From Epinephelus fuscoguttatus (taxonomy: Eukaryota > Chordata > Actinopteri > Perciformes > Serranidae): a stretch of 64,000 nucleotides of DNA. Position numbers and translations under genes: made by a program. Within the stretch, counting starts at the first letter, position 1. Each line of letters opens with the position of its first letter. The stretch lies in NCBI RefSeq assembly GCF_011397635.1, contig NC_064759.1:17508428-17572427 (forward strand), read 5' to 3'. Positions 35,501 to 51,217 of the stretch are shown here, piece by piece. The notes beneath the pieces were generated by a model that was not told where the DNA came from, ran no database searches, and was given only the letters and a program-made list of their open reading frames with translations.

Positions 35501-38500
35501 AAAATGGCCGGAAATACCCAGTCTAGCATTGCTAAGAAATTAAAACAACAACTTAAAGAGATCCATGCCAAATACCTGTCATTTGTTCAATGTGTCATGG
35601 CCTCACTTTTCACCAACTTTCTTAATTCACAGGTTTCATCTTGCAGGGGATAGACCTTTTCCCCTGCAGACATGTTTATTTATCACTGTAAGGAAAGCAC
35701 ACGTGCTACTGATAACAGTAATTATAGTCATGTACTGTGAAATTTCCCAGCAAGTCATAAAAATGTGACAACGAGCCAACATACACAATAGCAGGACTCT
35801 GAAACTGAAGTAGTTCCTCCATCATTCATTTTATCATTAATACTCATTTCCCATTACAACATGTCTAAATGCCTTTCATGACACGCAGTAACAGACAATA
35901 AGAGCAACAAGTGGGACTTGCTCTTCGTGGTGTCTGTGACTCAGTGTTCCTGGGTGTGTTTTCGTGTCTGTATTTCTGCGGGTGGGTGAAGGGTCATGTC
36001 TCAATTCCTTGAGTTATGGGACTGACATCTGTGATATCAGCCAAGAAGTCTAAACTAAGGGCACATTTCCCCCCTGAATATCTTCCCTGAATTACACTGT
36101 ATCCCTCTATTTTTGTTCGCACACGCTGTCCATGCTCAGCTTTCATTGCCAAAGATTATTTCTTAACAGCTGGCACACATGCAGAACATTTCAGCTGCAT
36201 ACACAAACAACAAATTTATGTTTAAAGGTGCGACATAGATATTGTTCAAAACAGAAGTCTAACCCAGGTGCTATGAAAAGATAGTAGTTCAAAATTATTA
36301 TCATGCAAAGAAATTAAGTGGCTTTAGTAAAGATAAGAAACAGCGACTGGCCAGCTCACTCACTGTAAAAGTCCATGGTATAGGCAGGCAGTCCAAAAAT
36401 GCATCTGAGGCACTCAAAGGATTTTTAAATACAGTCAGAGTGTCTGCCTGTACCTGGACTTTTACACCGAGTGGGCGGGCCAGTCTTGTTATCTATCATT
36501 ATGTAACTATTTGCTCTATCCCTGACGAGCATCTGATTTTTTACAGTTAACCACACAGTGCCTTAACCCAGTCAAAGTCAAAGTCAAAGTATCTTTATTG
36601 TCCCTTTCAGGGAAATAGATTTGCAGCCAGGAAAATACACAAAACATACAACACACAAAACAATGATGGACAACAACACATAACATGACATAATGGGCAG
36701 ATTCTAGGTAGGGTTGGGTACCGAAAGTCTGTGTTTATATGGAACTGGTACCTATACAACCGAAACCTACTGGACCGAAAACAAAACACCTTTAATTGAT
36801 AGGACAGCTTAAGCGTGAAGGGGGGAGACCAGACATTTAATAGAGTTAATATTATTGTAATGTTAATTTGTTAAATGTTTTTTATTATATTTTAAAACTG
36901 TTAATATAGTTCATATACCTATTCATTTCTAGGTATTTCTAATTTGCTTCAGCAATAAATAAATAAAAACATTGTTTTTATTATAATTTAAAACTGTTAT
37001 ACAAAATACTCACACACTTCTGGAAGGTGGCCCATTTGTGCCACTTTTCAACCTCCATTTAAAAAAAAAAAAAACCTCATATTTTGAGGTATCGGTTCGG
37101 CACCGGTATCAGAAAAAACCCAAACGATACCCAACCCTAATTCTAGGAACCTTAAAAATAAAAATAAATGAATATTAATAGGAAAAATAATCAGCATCAA
37201 AGTGCAAAGTGCCAATGCAAAGTGCAGATTCCAGCAGTCTGAACAACCAGTGCAGCACTCCCTATTTTTTCTTCATTGTAAGTGGCTTTAATGTTTGATG
37301 CAATAATGTTAACATATAGATTAATGAGGAAATTGTTAGTTTTTTTCCCTTGTTTTCATTTGTACAGTATTTTAACTGTTGGTTAGGCAAAATAAGGACA
37401 TTTTAAGCCATCAGTATGTGATCTGATTGATAGTGTACTCATTCTTTTATGATGTCAAAGCCTAAATGATAGAATGAATGAATAGACTTATTGATAGTTA
37501 TTGATTTTTCCCCCCCTACTTTTTGTAATCGATTTGTGATCTTATTAAAAGTGAATGAAGCACTCAGGATGCGATAGAGCGGAAAAAGGCAGATTTGAAA
37601 AATTGTTATCACCATATAATCTCTCGGTTGTGTCCCTGCCAATGTCTGTCTGTGGTGATCTGCCAATTAGGTAGAAGGTCATAGGGAGTTGCAAGCTGAA
37701 TAGCCAATGGCAAAATAGTCCACTGTCACAAGGAGAAAGTTAACTGGGACAGGGTTGTCTGTAGCTTCCCTTCCCCTTTTTAAAAGAGGCATGGGAGGGA
37801 TGAGCAGAGAGGAAAGCAAAGGACAACACGATGCCGCTGAGCAGAATTGGCTATGACAGGCTGACACACAAAGGCTGACAGGAGAAGAGCTACATTGTGA
37901 AGATGAGCGAGTGACAGACAGTGAGAGGGAGAACAAAACCAATCGGAAAACCTTGTCTCCTACCCCCCCCCCTTCTCTTTCTCTCATTCTCTCTTTCTTC
38001 TTTTCCATGCTCTCATTGCATTCGTGGAAGAGAGGAGACAGACAAGGACAGAGCCTTGAACTCAGACGCTGGTAAACACTTTTACTTTTTACCTCTTCCA
38101 GCTTTTGCCAGAAGCAGCCTGTGGGTAGCTTGATACAAACACTCAATTCACACTGTATGTGGGCCCCGCTGGAGTCATTATATGTCTGTAATGTCGCTGG
38201 TGTTGGTTGTTGTACATGACTTATTAATGCCTACACTCATCCATCTTTAATGTTGCGAGAACAGGTGCAACTTAATGGTTGCAGTGGGATTACAGTGGCT
38301 ACTTGTGTCAGTAACACAGTAAGGGATGATGGTGAAACATGTTGCTTGGTTCTGACATTGCTTCACTTGGATATGAGGAACATTTGCTGATGTGCAAAAG
38401 ACAGAGGTGATAAGGCAGCAGGTGAGTCAAGTTTTGTGTAGTGGCACCTTTATTGTTGCACTGATAAAAGGATGACGATATGTCAAACAAAGGTGAAGTC

Positions 38501-41500
38501 TTCTTCACTGGGCCATGGCATGTCTAAACTCTGAGTGAGCTCTCGATAAGATTGTTCTGGTTCACATAACTGTGTTCATTTGCATAGTATTTGCATACGA
38601 TATACTCCCTGCAGTTAGACAAGGGTATAATGTGCCCTGGCTTCATTATCATTAAGCAAGTTTTAGAGCAGCTTATGCTGATCCAGGGGTTCATAAAGTT
38701 CACGCCTAGCTTACTCTGTCAACATAAGGCCTATTGGCTTGCCCAGCTGAGAGAGTTGTACCCCCAGCTCTAATTAAGCAATGTAATTTTAATTTTGGCT
38801 GCCCGCCCAAGCTGGTTTGACTGCTGGTCCTGCAGCATTTGGGTGACTGCTTGACCAAAGCCGTCATTGTGTCCCCCAAGGCCACACTGATGCTTGTGCT
38901 TATGCAGACTGATGAATGTGTATTTATAGATGTTCTTTGTGTGTGTGTCTTAGTGTTTCCAGTTTTATGCTTACGCGAGGAGTTGAGTTTTTTCACATGA
39001 AGTAACTGTTTCCTGTGTTGTCGGGTTCGGAACATTCACAATTGGTGCGTAATCCACTGGCTCTCGGCTAAAGCTTGAGATGGAGCAACAATCCCTGGAT
39101 TGTTCTGTTATTTGTGTGTTTGTCGCTGAATTATTTTGAAATGATGCATGCAAGAACAGTAGGCTTCCTTCATTGATCTTATAATGAATTTACATGGTTA
39201 ATTTTTACATAATATATGTGCAAAACTCCAATTTACTAACATTTTGTGCCTCTAACTATCTATCCTTCTGTCCTGCTACACTTCTGCAATCTTTGTCACT
39301 TGAATAAGAAAACATCCAAACAAAAAATGTAATTCACATTATTTTCATGATCCTGTACAGCTCTGTTTTGTTTGGACGTCTCTCTAAAATTAGCACTCTA
39401 TAGTAATGTTGTCTCATGGAGAGACATATCCTAAAGCTTTTTCGAGAGACAGGTACTAAGGAAACAACTAGAATGACTGAACCTGGGATGGGGGACATTT
39501 GCTTATTTACAGCTGTAAGCTCCGAATTCCAGTAAAAGTAATTTGGGTAAAAACATGCTTTTAAACCCAGCCCACTGCGTTAATGTTAATTAACTGTCAT
39601 TGAATCAATCTCAGAAAGTTTCACCAGACATCACAAATTTTAGTCTTGATGTTCAGAGGCAGCTTAGGGAGACAGTTTGCTGCAATCATAGATAATGACA
39701 TTGCCGTCCAATATCATAGCACAATGTAAATTCTGTCTCAGTGCAGAGTTTTCCTTGAAGTCATGAGACGAGCTTATGTCGGTGTTCCTTTTACATGGTT
39801 GAATCGATGACAAGTTATCAGGCCCCAAGTTACTTTTATTAAGCTTTGTGGGAATACATAGAACTTGATACTATAGCAGAAAACTTCTCCCCCTCTGCAA
39901 TGCTCCTTTGTGTAGTCCGCTCATTCGGCTCTGCAGATTTGTTTTGGTTTTTCCTCACACCCCACAGCTAGGGAATGCCTTCTAAATTCAAAGAGACATT
40001 CATCATGGGCTTGATGGAAACATCACACACACATATACACAGAGGGTTTCCTGTTGTCACATAATTATAACAAATTGAGACATTAATAAGTGGATATGAT
40101 ACATAACTAGCCTACATGTTTCTGTGTTGTCATTGATTTCTGGTATGTTACAAGGCCTCACTGTGTAACATATGGTGTTAAGTTGGGTGTGTTCAGATGA
40201 GGCATGTTTTCCAGTGCCAAGTGGACGGAGAAGCGAGGCAGCAGGCCTCACTGGATTGGGTTATGTCAGTGTCCCCATTCATTTTTAGCATAATCTAAGC
40301 CAGTAGCAGAGTGCTACACTGAAGCGGACGGTGAAGTTTTGCCAACCCCAAAACATTTTGTGATATAATTCAGTTATCCCTTGCTAAACTTTGACAAATT
40401 GGCATCCAGTATGGAAATATGTGCCTACAGAGGGGTGTCTTGCTTTGTAGGATGTGGCAAAAAAGCTCTTTGTGAAAGAGAAGTGAAGTGAGAGGCAAAG
40501 ACAAGACAGGAAAATGAGATGACGGGCAATGGCTGAGAGATTTTTCATGTAATATACGTGTGTGCTAGAAGTCATCCGGCTGATAAATGTCTCTTTCATA
40601 GATGTCGGGGTTGTGATTCCTCCCAGTAAACTGAAATTGCCTCTCCCATTACTCTTCCTGAATGGCAGGGAATAGCAGAATAATTGTGCGATAAGGGCTC
40701 CATTATTTCTCTGACCCCCAAAACAATATTTCACTTCTGTAGAATCTGTACACTTTTTAGCATGCATATGCAATCTCCTCGCACCATCCTAGGATGTTGC
40801 TGTGGGGATCTGTGAGGAGAAAGTGCTGTGCTGTTTTTACTTTATTTCTTTATTTTTCTCCACTGCTTTGGTGCTTTCTTTAGTTGAAGTTTTAATAGCA
40901 AAAAGTTTGAGGATGGGTGTGTGCTAATCCCAAGGGTGACTGATGTCATTTGGTATGTTCATTGGGTATGCATAGTTAAATTAAAGATGATTTAACACAG
41001 TCGTTTTGTACTGATCATTATCTATTATCTCTCCATAAATGTGCCTCAGTCCTGCAAGGTAATTGGTTAACATCCATCCATAACAAAGAAATTATTTTTC
41101 CGCCTCTCCCCTAAAATTCTTACTTTCTCATCTATTCTGGAGGCACTGCTGTAGCTGCTCCTTTTGTTTTAGTCTCTGTGTGTCCAGCACTTCTCCTCTT
41201 TCCTTTATCTCTCAGCATGCCAGTCACCCTATACAGTAAGTACCAGCTTGTTCCCAGGCTTAGGCGTTGAGGAAACCGAGGTCTCAGGTGACCTGACAGG
41301 AGAGGTCAGTCCCACAGCAGGAATCCAACAGGGACATAGATCTCTGTTATGCTGCATTAGGGCAGGGATATGGGCACACTTGATAAACAGACTCAGCTGT
41401 GTGTTTTCAGCTGTATACCTCCCTTTGGGACTCTCATGTGAGTTTGTTTATGTGTTTCTGGCAGTGTATGACTAATAACTGTGTTTGTTCCCAGCAGCAT

Positions 41501-44500
41501 GACGTTAGCAAAGGGCCTCTGCCTTCTCCTCCTGTTCCATGTGTGTCTGCCTAGATCTCGGTGGATTTTGGCTGCTTAGCCCGGCTTTACATCATTTAAT
41601 TTCAAGGCTTGCTTAACACGTTTCAATCAATGGGCTTCTATACACCAGGCTGTGAGGGATTAGTTAATAGGGGTAAGAGAACATTATGTAGGATATATCC
41701 AATGATATCCCACCTCGTACAGTGTCTACATGCTAATAACAAGTGTGGGTGCAGTGCAGAATAGGGATCAGGGTGCTCCTTTTCATGCTGCAGAGCCAGA
41801 TACCAGCTGACACTCGAGTTTTAACAACTACAGGAAAAAAGATCTTTAATTTTACAAATGAGGTATGCATGGGGGTCAGCAAGGTGGCGTAATTAATAGC
41901 AAGATCAGTGAGTGTTATTGGGATACAAGCCCCTTTGTCAGTAATCTGCCTAATGAAAAGAAGAAGTTACCCATCAGAATACATAAAGAATCATAATGAT
42001 TATTAAAAATATCATTATGCACATGCACCCTCGCCTACAGTTGTTCCTGTTTTAACCTTTGCCTTGCTTCTCTGTCTCACCGCTCCTAGTGATGGACACC
42101 AAGGCAGTGTTTTCGGCCCTGTACAGCGTGTGCGAAGAGAATGCCACTTTCTTCGCAGGAGGGGCGAAGGGGTCGCAGGGTGACGCGGCACGACGGTTGG
42201 TGGATACCATGAAGCTCATCCAGGAGCATGCTCGCAGCCTGGAGCCCGTTATCTCCGGCTTCTCTGCAGTTTACCATCATTTTGACTTTGACCCACACAT
42301 ACCTGCCAACGGCTACCGCTCGCTGGTTAAGGTAAGCTGTGGGATGTTTTGTGTGCACAAGGCAAGTCTTGGAGCTGCGTCTGTGCTCCCATTTTAACCC
42401 AGTGCAGCTTTGAGAATAATAAGCCCCCATACCGCAATACATTCTTATCAATATTCTCTCCACACTGTGAGAAACTGCTCACCAGCCCCTCTTTACCTTC
42501 ATATCGCTTTGTTTCAAGGTCAGTACATTTGTTTTACAGATTGATTTTATGTTGCAAATCAGGTTAGATAAATTCCTCCAGCTGCAGAATATCTACTGTA
42601 CCCACTGTACTTTATCTTCTACAGTTATCGATGAAACATCATGACCTTCAGTGGCTGCAGCCCACCACAACTGAAAGAGTCTAGCAGAGCAGCAAATGAA
42701 TGCCGCTCTGTTTTCTTGCCTCTCGATTTCCACATTCATAATCCTTCTCGTTCCCACAGTGCTATTTGGACTAATCTGTAAGACCCTGGTGAAGCAGCAA
42801 GCCTTTCACATGCTCGCATTCAGGCATGCTATCATACATCGTTTTTTCCCTTCGAGCTTACCACCCTAATCTTAATTACAAGTTAAGCAGACCCAGAAGA
42901 CATGGCTCTTTAATGAATGCACAATTAAGGAACTGTGCTTCACAAAATGCATCCATTTTGTAGAAAAGAAATAATAACCTGAAGTTTATCATTCATTATC
43001 TCAGTATCTTAATACATGTATCATTTTGTCTGTCCTTTTATTAACCAATGACTTCATGTATGTGATTTGCTTTTGCTTGCAATTCAGCCTAACCGTCCAT
43101 GCAATGATGATTTTAATTCGGCATATGGAGAGGGTGGCATGGGACAATAGATACCACATTTTAGTGATAAGACTTCCCAATTGTTACAAATTTGTATTGA
43201 CATATTTTTCACCCTTTTGTAGGTAGTGCGCTGCTGCCTTCTCCACATCATCCAGAAGGGGCGCTACATCACCGCCAACCGCCGCAGCATCTTCTTTAGA
43301 GTAGCCCACAATGCGGGCGAGATGGAGGCCTACTGCAATGCTCTGTGCCAGCTGCGCGCCCTGCTCTACCTGGCCCAGCGCCTGCTACATGACAACAGCC
43401 ATGGCAACCTTTTTTTCCAGGATGAAAGTGGCCTCAGCGAGAGCTTTGTCCGCGAATACGCATCCATGCACAAGGGCTGCTTCTATGGCCGTTGCCTCGG
43501 CTTTCAGGTGAGATGAGCTGAGTGAAATGTGTGCAAAGTTACCTCTGTAGGCAAAACAACATTAGTCAAACATCTCACAACAGTACAATGAAAAGATAAT
43601 GGAAATCAACATCACACTCATCAATTCTCACTTGACACATACAGACAAGCAACTGAATGTACCCACATCCGCAGTTCAGGCAAAGGTACTTGAAGATGTC
43701 ACTGTCCATGTTACATTCTGCAGCTCCTAGAAATGTCATTATTTGTGATCATATTAAGACTTGTCAGTAAGTGTGTTCACATGGACAAGAATGATGGCAT
43801 ATACCATTTTCAGAAACCTGAATTAGGTCTTTTCCTGTTTATGAGAAACCTGAATATGCTTGCTTAGAGTACTCTGAAAGAAACCAGGATACTGTTGCAA
43901 GTAATACACCTTATCCCAGTTATCGAGAGCCGCTGACTACCTGGGCAAGCATGGCTTCAGCCAGGTGACGTAAGTGAGATAGCATCTCATTTCTGGAACG
44001 ATGAAGACACAGAGTTTTGTCTTTCGGTAATGAAAGACACGGCATATCTTCATTGACTGCCTCCCTGTCCTATTCCCAGGGACACTGATAGGCTGGCACT
44101 AGTGTGGAGGACAGTGTAACAAGAGTAGCATAGCTGTTTTTAGGAATAACATCAGGTGAGGAACTACATAGCGTGTGTGCAGTTGAAAGAGATGCGGATG
44201 TGCGTAGCGCAGACAGCTGTTGGAAATCGGAGCAGAAAAGAAATTGGCAGTGAAGCTGTTAAGTGGTAGTAAATGTACAGTTTAGTGATTAATATTTCCT
44301 GTCACTCTCATTTCCTACTGTCACATGACATTACCATGCCTGTTATTAGTCATTAGTATTTTTCATGTATGTGAGGAATATAAATAAAATGATTTCTTTC
44401 TGCTCATGTAAACACTACATCCCAAATGCAGAATAAAGCTCCCCACAGCTCCCATAGCCTAACAATGAAAAAGTACGCTGTTTTAAAAAAGAAGTGACCT

Positions 44501-47500
44501 ATTGATGTCAGAGCACCTAATAAAAACTGTGCCAGAGGTTAGTTTGTCACCAGTTCATCACATTAAAAGCACTGACCCTGAAAGCACAGTAAGCATGGTC
44601 AGAAGTGTGATATGTAAGCCAGGAAAGCAATCCAGAGCTCCAAATGACTCTTGCTGCCCAAACCCGCGGGTGGAATAAAGTGAGTAAAAGATGTGGATGG
44701 ACAGAGGAAAGGCTCCTCTTTAAAGCCACAGCTTCTGTTCTTAGTTGAGCTTAACGAGAGAGGCTGAACCCTCAGCGGACAGAGGTCAGAATCAAACTAA
44801 AGGGAAAAAATGATGAAACCTCTCTAGTACTGTCTCCATCAATTTATAATGCTGTAGACTCATCTCATATTCTGATATCCCATCATCTATGTTTTACTTT
44901 CTCCGCTTGATTGATAGCCGTTTTAATTGTAGTCTGTTTCTTTATTTTGAATAGACCGTGAGTTAGAATTTATAGCATGTCTCTGTTTTTGTCCCCCCAG
45001 TTCACTCCAGCCATCCGGCCCTGTCTCCAGACCATTGCTATTGGCCTCGTGGCCTTTGGAGAAAACTACAGACGCCATCAGTCAGGAATAGGTCAGTATC
45101 ATCTCGTCTGCGGCTGTACCCTCTCATCATCCAGTCACTTAATTCTCATTCATAGTTCGTACTCATCCACAAGCTTCTTCTACATTGCTCTTTGGCCCCT
45201 GACTGTGTACCGTTTGATGTTGTGTGCTTGGATTGTAGATGCTCTTTCATCCTTTTGAATCTCGGGGGCTAGCTGCCGCGCTTCGTCTATATTTCAGAGA
45301 GTTTTGAACATGCACACAGTTATGTACAGAGGCAGAGACAGAAGAACATGCACCATCATATACACATTTTCACCGTGCACACACACGTAAATATTTAACA
45401 TTCATAAAAGGGATCATTCGACTCTCATGGTTTCTTGTGCTCTGTGCTGCACCACAGTGGAGGCAGGAGGTATTGCACCATATGGTGAGTGTACTGGACC
45501 CCCCCTCACCCCTTCATCTTAGCCCTCTGTAGTGAACACAGGCTATTTGACTTAAAGAAGACGTTGCTTCCATCCTACAGCTCCTGAGCTGCTTTAGCTG
45601 TCCTGTGTGTTTATTTTAGTTCAGTACGGTCATGGTATCGAGTGCAATTCCTTCCCTTTTCGTCACTCCTTGCAGAGAATTGAAAGCAGGGGAGAATTTA
45701 ATTGCAATACCATGAAATACTTTCACTTTTTAACCAGTGGCAACAAGATTGTAGTGCTGTGAGTATATAAATTCACTGCTTAGTCTCACGATTGTTCTCA
45801 ACTGTGGCCACATCCCTGAGGTTTTTGGTGTTTTAGCACTCTGTTTTCTTCTTTATCATCTTTATTTCTTTTCTTCCTTTTGCCATTTGCATTCTTGGCA
45901 AGTTTGTTTTCTCATGTTGTTGTTTTATGTACTTTGTCTTTTAATGTCCCCTTCTTCTTGCCATCCTTCCCACTGTTTATGTCTTTGTGACATCACTGCT
46001 ATGAGCTTCTGTCTGCCAATCACTTATTATCTCCATTTTCAATACCTCCTCAACCACACACATACCTCTTTTTTTTTTTACTCCCTTTACTTCTACCTCT
46101 AATCCCATTTCTTTTCTTGCATGACACGTTTGTGGTGTCTCCTACCCATCATCATACCTTCCTCATTGTGTCGTCCTTCCTTCCCCAGGTGTAGCAGCCA
46201 GCTCTTTCTTTACCTCAGGGAAGTACGCCATCGACCCGGAGTTGAGAGGGGCAGAATTTGAACGCATCACCCAGAACCTGGACGTCCACTTCTGGAAGAC
46301 CTTCTGGAACATAACAGAGACAGAAGTCCTGTCTGTAAGTTGACCGTCAATGCAGACAAACACATTAATCTACCCGTGTTGTCACCACTAACCCAAGCTT
46401 GCAGAACTGTGCTCTGCCCTGTTTTTAATTTAAAACTCTAACAGGAATATTTTACTTTCCTCTGGTAAAAGTACCTTTCTATCATTATGCATTTTGGCCT
46501 ACAGGCCGTTAGTAATAATAGAGTGGAATTCAATTTATTCAATGGGGTTCATGATTTATTCATCCAGTTTCTCTCTTTCTCTCCGGTGACCTGACTGGCT
46601 CTGTAACTTGCACTCTTCTCTTTCTCTCTCTGCCTTTCTGTCTCAATTCTTTCTGTTCATCTTTCTTCCTCCAGAGTCTTGCCAGTATGACATCCACGCC
46701 AGTTAAGGTGAACCGGGCTCTTTCTGTGCCCCCCGTGCCCTTTGACCTTCCCCTGGCGGCCAACCACAGAGCATCTGTGACCATAGCCCCACCATCAGCA
46801 CACATTGGCACTGCTCCAGTTCAGATGAGGCTCATCTCCTGTGACTTACGCGAAGGACAGGTACTTAAATCATTATTCAGTTCACACTGTAGTGGCACAG
46901 TGGAAACAGCAATAAGAGAAGCTTCGTAATGTCATATTTAATGCAAACCTAGACTAGCTCTTGTATTTGCTGCACACACTCTCAAACTGCTTCCTTGCAG
47001 CCTGTCTAAGTGTTAAGTGTTTGTTGTGTGACCTAGTTTATGACAGTTTTCCTCCACTGGCTCTTTTTAAACCACCTTGCATATACCAGTCATACAAATT
47101 CTTAAAATATTCCTAACAATATGTAATAGCATATCTGGTATTTTTCCGAGCTGGAGTAAACGACAGCTCCCGCTCATCCTCATGGACTTAATCCCTTCAT
47201 TATCGCGCTCTCTCTCTTCCCCTCTGTCATAGGTATCACTTTCACTTTTTCTCCTCTGCCTCCTTCCATAATTCTCTCGGGAGACTCCCGCTCCATCCAA
47301 GCTTGCACTCCTCCTTTCTTCCTCGCCTGGCATTTAACCAGACATGCTATCAACAAACACTTTCAACCATTGATCATGCCGCAACTGAACAACAGCGTCT
47401 TTTTTTTTTTTTTATGTCGCAGAATACAAGCCTGCATCAGCGGAAACCCTCCTCCTCGGCCACAACTCCCCTCCCTCCTTGTTCCTGTTAATGAATGGGA

Positions 47501-50500
47501 ATTAGTGTGCGTTCATGCAGGCGCAGGAGAGGCTGGCAGCAAGCTGCTGCAGAACCGCTAGTTAATCCTTCTCTCAAAGGAGCCCTGTTGCTAACACTAG
47601 CAATAAAATATATTAACAATGAAAACAAAGCTGTGTTTGCAATATACACAGTCTCTGGACAATTATCAGAGTGATGCAAACATCACCATCTGTCATCATG
47701 TGATGTTATTTATTATTTGTTTGTGATTTGTTTTTAATGCCTCCATGATGGCAGCAGCAGTGGTTGGAGGCATTTTGTTTTCGGGTTGTCCTTCTGTCTC
47801 ATTCTTATGAACATATCTCATGAACGCCATGAGAGAATTTTCTTCATATTTAGCAGTTAGATTTTGGTGGTCAGAGGTCATCATGACCTCACAAAGCATG
47901 TTTTTGGCCATAACTCAAGCACTCACAAGCTAATTATGACACAGTTTCACACAAATGTTTAATAGGATAAAATAATGAAGTGATGACATTTTATATCCGA
48001 AAGGTCAACTCCGCTGCGACATCATTATGTTCTGCAAAAACATGCTTCTTGCCATTATTCAATGCCATGACTCGGGAATAGAAGGGGAGACATTTGGTCT
48101 GATACTGAGCTGGTGTCCACACAAACTGTGGTGATTTGTACATATCTTCTCTGCTGTCACATTGAAGATATGTGTGAAGCATCTGTGTTTTAGAATCTGC
48201 AGCTTCTTTGCAGCAACATCCACATTTGAAGCAGCATAGCTCCAACTTTGAGCTTTATTGTATGTGTTTGTTTGAACACATACAAGGAATTTGACTCATT
48301 TTGACTAATTTGACTGGTATCAGTGCACTCACTTCACTGCTTCTCCCTGGATGATAACCAGGACAGAGGGCCTCCAGTCCACCACAAGCTCATTGGTTTT
48401 GCTGATACTGGGATTCAGGTTAATGTCGTTATACCAAATGAAGAAGCTCTCAATCAGTCCTTTGTAATCCTCTCTTAAAATAGTCTTCACTACATCTAAT
48501 ATATATGCCTTCATGTATAGCCCAAACTGACTGGTTGGCAGATGCATAAAACCATGAGGTGGTAATTCTAGTTTTTCTCACTCTTTCCAGGACAGCGAGA
48601 CTCTGCTATCTCTCTCCCGCTCTGAGGGGGGCGCCATCTCTTTGTCACTGGGGCTGAAAACCAAGCGCCTCCCATCATCTCCCTGCCTCCTGATCCACTT
48701 CCACGGGGGAGGATTTGTGGCCCAGACCTCCAAGTCACATGAGGTGAGATGGTACTTTCTAACTAGAGTTTTCCTTACTCTCACTAGAAAGGCAAAGTGA
48801 TTAGTTTTGTTTTATTTTTTTCAAGAAAAACTGCAAACAAGGGACTTTTCACATATTTTTATAATGTAGTATTTTGCCTCCTCTGTTTATGTGACAATGT
48901 TTGTGATTATACAGTGGAAGCTGCTTATAGTGATCACGTTTGTCTGAATCGAATTGATCTCTACAGACCGTTTCAAATATGATAACATTAACATTCTAAA
49001 TGAGTCCAAATACAGTACAGTTGTCACAGTGAGCTATACATTACTGGTCATTAACAATCCACTTCACGAGGGCGGTCTCCACCACAGGAGCTTTCCCTGT
49101 GTGCACTCGTTTTCTGTTTCTGTCACTATCAGCCATGACTGTCTCTTTTTTTTGAGTAGACTACACAAGGTAGCCTGAGGAACACCAAGTTCTGCTGCTG
49201 CATCTCAAAAACAGATTTCACTGAGAGAAAATTGCTTTCTTTTTCCTGTCATTATTTCAGTAATCACGCACCACCCGCCTCAGGTAGCCAGCTGAGAATA
49301 AACTGGTTACCCCAAGGCAAAGTATCATGGGAGTTTAGTAAAGGAAAAAAAAACCAACTTGAGTTTTGAGTATTTTTCCACATGTTGTATGGAAACTTGC
49401 TCCCCTCAACTAATTGATTGCTATTAGAAATTATTTAAACAGCATTTGTAGAGGAATGAGTCAGTCCCAAGATTTTTTTATCCATAAAAGCGGTTGATTA
49501 CTGTAACCATGATCACTAAATGCAGGAAACATTGGTATAACATGTGATGTGGTACCTCCTTATATCCCAATTCTGACAACACTACACCTCTGTCATTAGA
49601 CACCCGGCTCAGTTGTTTTCCCATAATTTAAGTCAGTGTCGTTAAAGCTCATCCAGCTCACCTTCTCGTCCCTTCAATGCTTCAATTTCTGTCTGTGTTT
49701 TCTCAGACTAATTGTAATTGAACCCCAGCTAATTGAAGCGTTGACGAGACGGCCGGTCGTTGACAGCAGAGCAGCAGAGGAGTTACCAGTCTGAATCTCT
49801 TCCTCTGTCAATAGTGTGACATGTAATGAGCTGTTAAACTAATTATTTTGCAATTAATCCTTGAAAACGTACCAGAGACACTGTGCCCTCCCTCCAAGCC
49901 TTCTTTACTGGAAAGGTGCACACAAAGCTGGCTCTTCTTTTTCATGTAAATCACTACTTCCTGTCATTCACTTCGTCCTCACCCCTCTTTTGTTTCTCAT
50001 GGAGGAGGAGCTCACGTCCCAGATTAAATTTTTAGCTCACTTTGATAGACGAAGGGACACCAATGCACACACACACACATAAGCCTTGGCATCATGTCTT
50101 CATAAAATGTGTTGGCTCTTGTCATTTACTTTGGAAAGCACTTAAAGAAAATCTTATTTTGTCAGCCAGTTTTATTTTTTATTTTTATATAAGTGGCAAT
50201 TTGTGTAACAACAGCAGGAAGGAAGCATTTAACCTACTTGGTTCATCTTGATGAGAAAGCCTGTTTTAACGCAGTTTGGCCCCCCATCTCCTACACTGAT
50301 GTGGTCATCTGTGGCTGTGTCTTTATGTGGCATCCGGCTGCTTATAGCTACCGAGAGACATGGCTGTGTGAAATCGCCAAGGACATGGGCATCCTTGATC
50401 TGCAGCTGCATAGCAACCAGAGGATGAGAGGGAGCAATCAGAGACGGGGGTGAACAGGGCTGTCATGTTGAATTAACGGAGAACTGTACAACCCCGCAGA

Positions 50501-51155
50501 GAAAGATTACCCTGGGCACTAATGGAAGACTTGTCAGACTATCCTTCTCTCTTCCTCTTCAGGGCTTGCCTTTTTTTTTTTTTTTTTATTACATCCTCCC
50601 TCTAAATCTTTCTAATATCTCACAAAATCCTTTTTGTTCACTTAGTGTCCTTTCTTCACTTCCCCTTCTTGTCTTATTTGGGCAATGTGCACTCGCCTCC
50701 TTCCTAATATTACCAGTTGCCTTTTGCTCTCTTAATCCCCGATGGAAGGCCACGGAAGAGGAAAGAGGAAAATGAAAAGTTTCTCCGAGGGCAGAGGCCA
50801 GTGTTGTTCCTTGTTCGTCTCAGATGTCCTCTACTCCCGTATCCTTTCCTCAGTCCTGTCTCTCCAGTTGTCTGGGCGAGATGAGGAGTTTGGACTTCAG
50901 TGGCAGGAGCCTTTGGTGCTTTCAATGCCCAATTAAGCTGAGATCACAGGAATGGATGTGCTGGCATCTGTGCATTTAGCAACTCTGGTGCAGACCACAC
51001 ACACACAGGATCCCGGCAGAGGTATAAGCTTGCAGATTAACTGCTCTGCCTGTCTGAGAATGAGTGGGACTGCAGCTCCCATTAATTCCTGCTTTGAGAA
51101 CAGATATGGGACCTTCTGAACCAGAGTGTGAGTGTGTGTTTTTTTCTTTGTGGGT

Positions 51156-51217
<62 letters not shown>

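Noticed and set aside
37679..38146. 155-codon minus-strand frame in lipe intron 1
   Set aside because: Low-complexity Ser/Cys/Glu-rich translation of C/T- and GA-rich DNA, with no recognised domain or splice support.
47400..48245. Short open frames around the T-run and repeat at 47.4-48.2 kb
   Set aside because: The sequence belongs mostly to an abundant interspersed repeat and contains no lipe exon.
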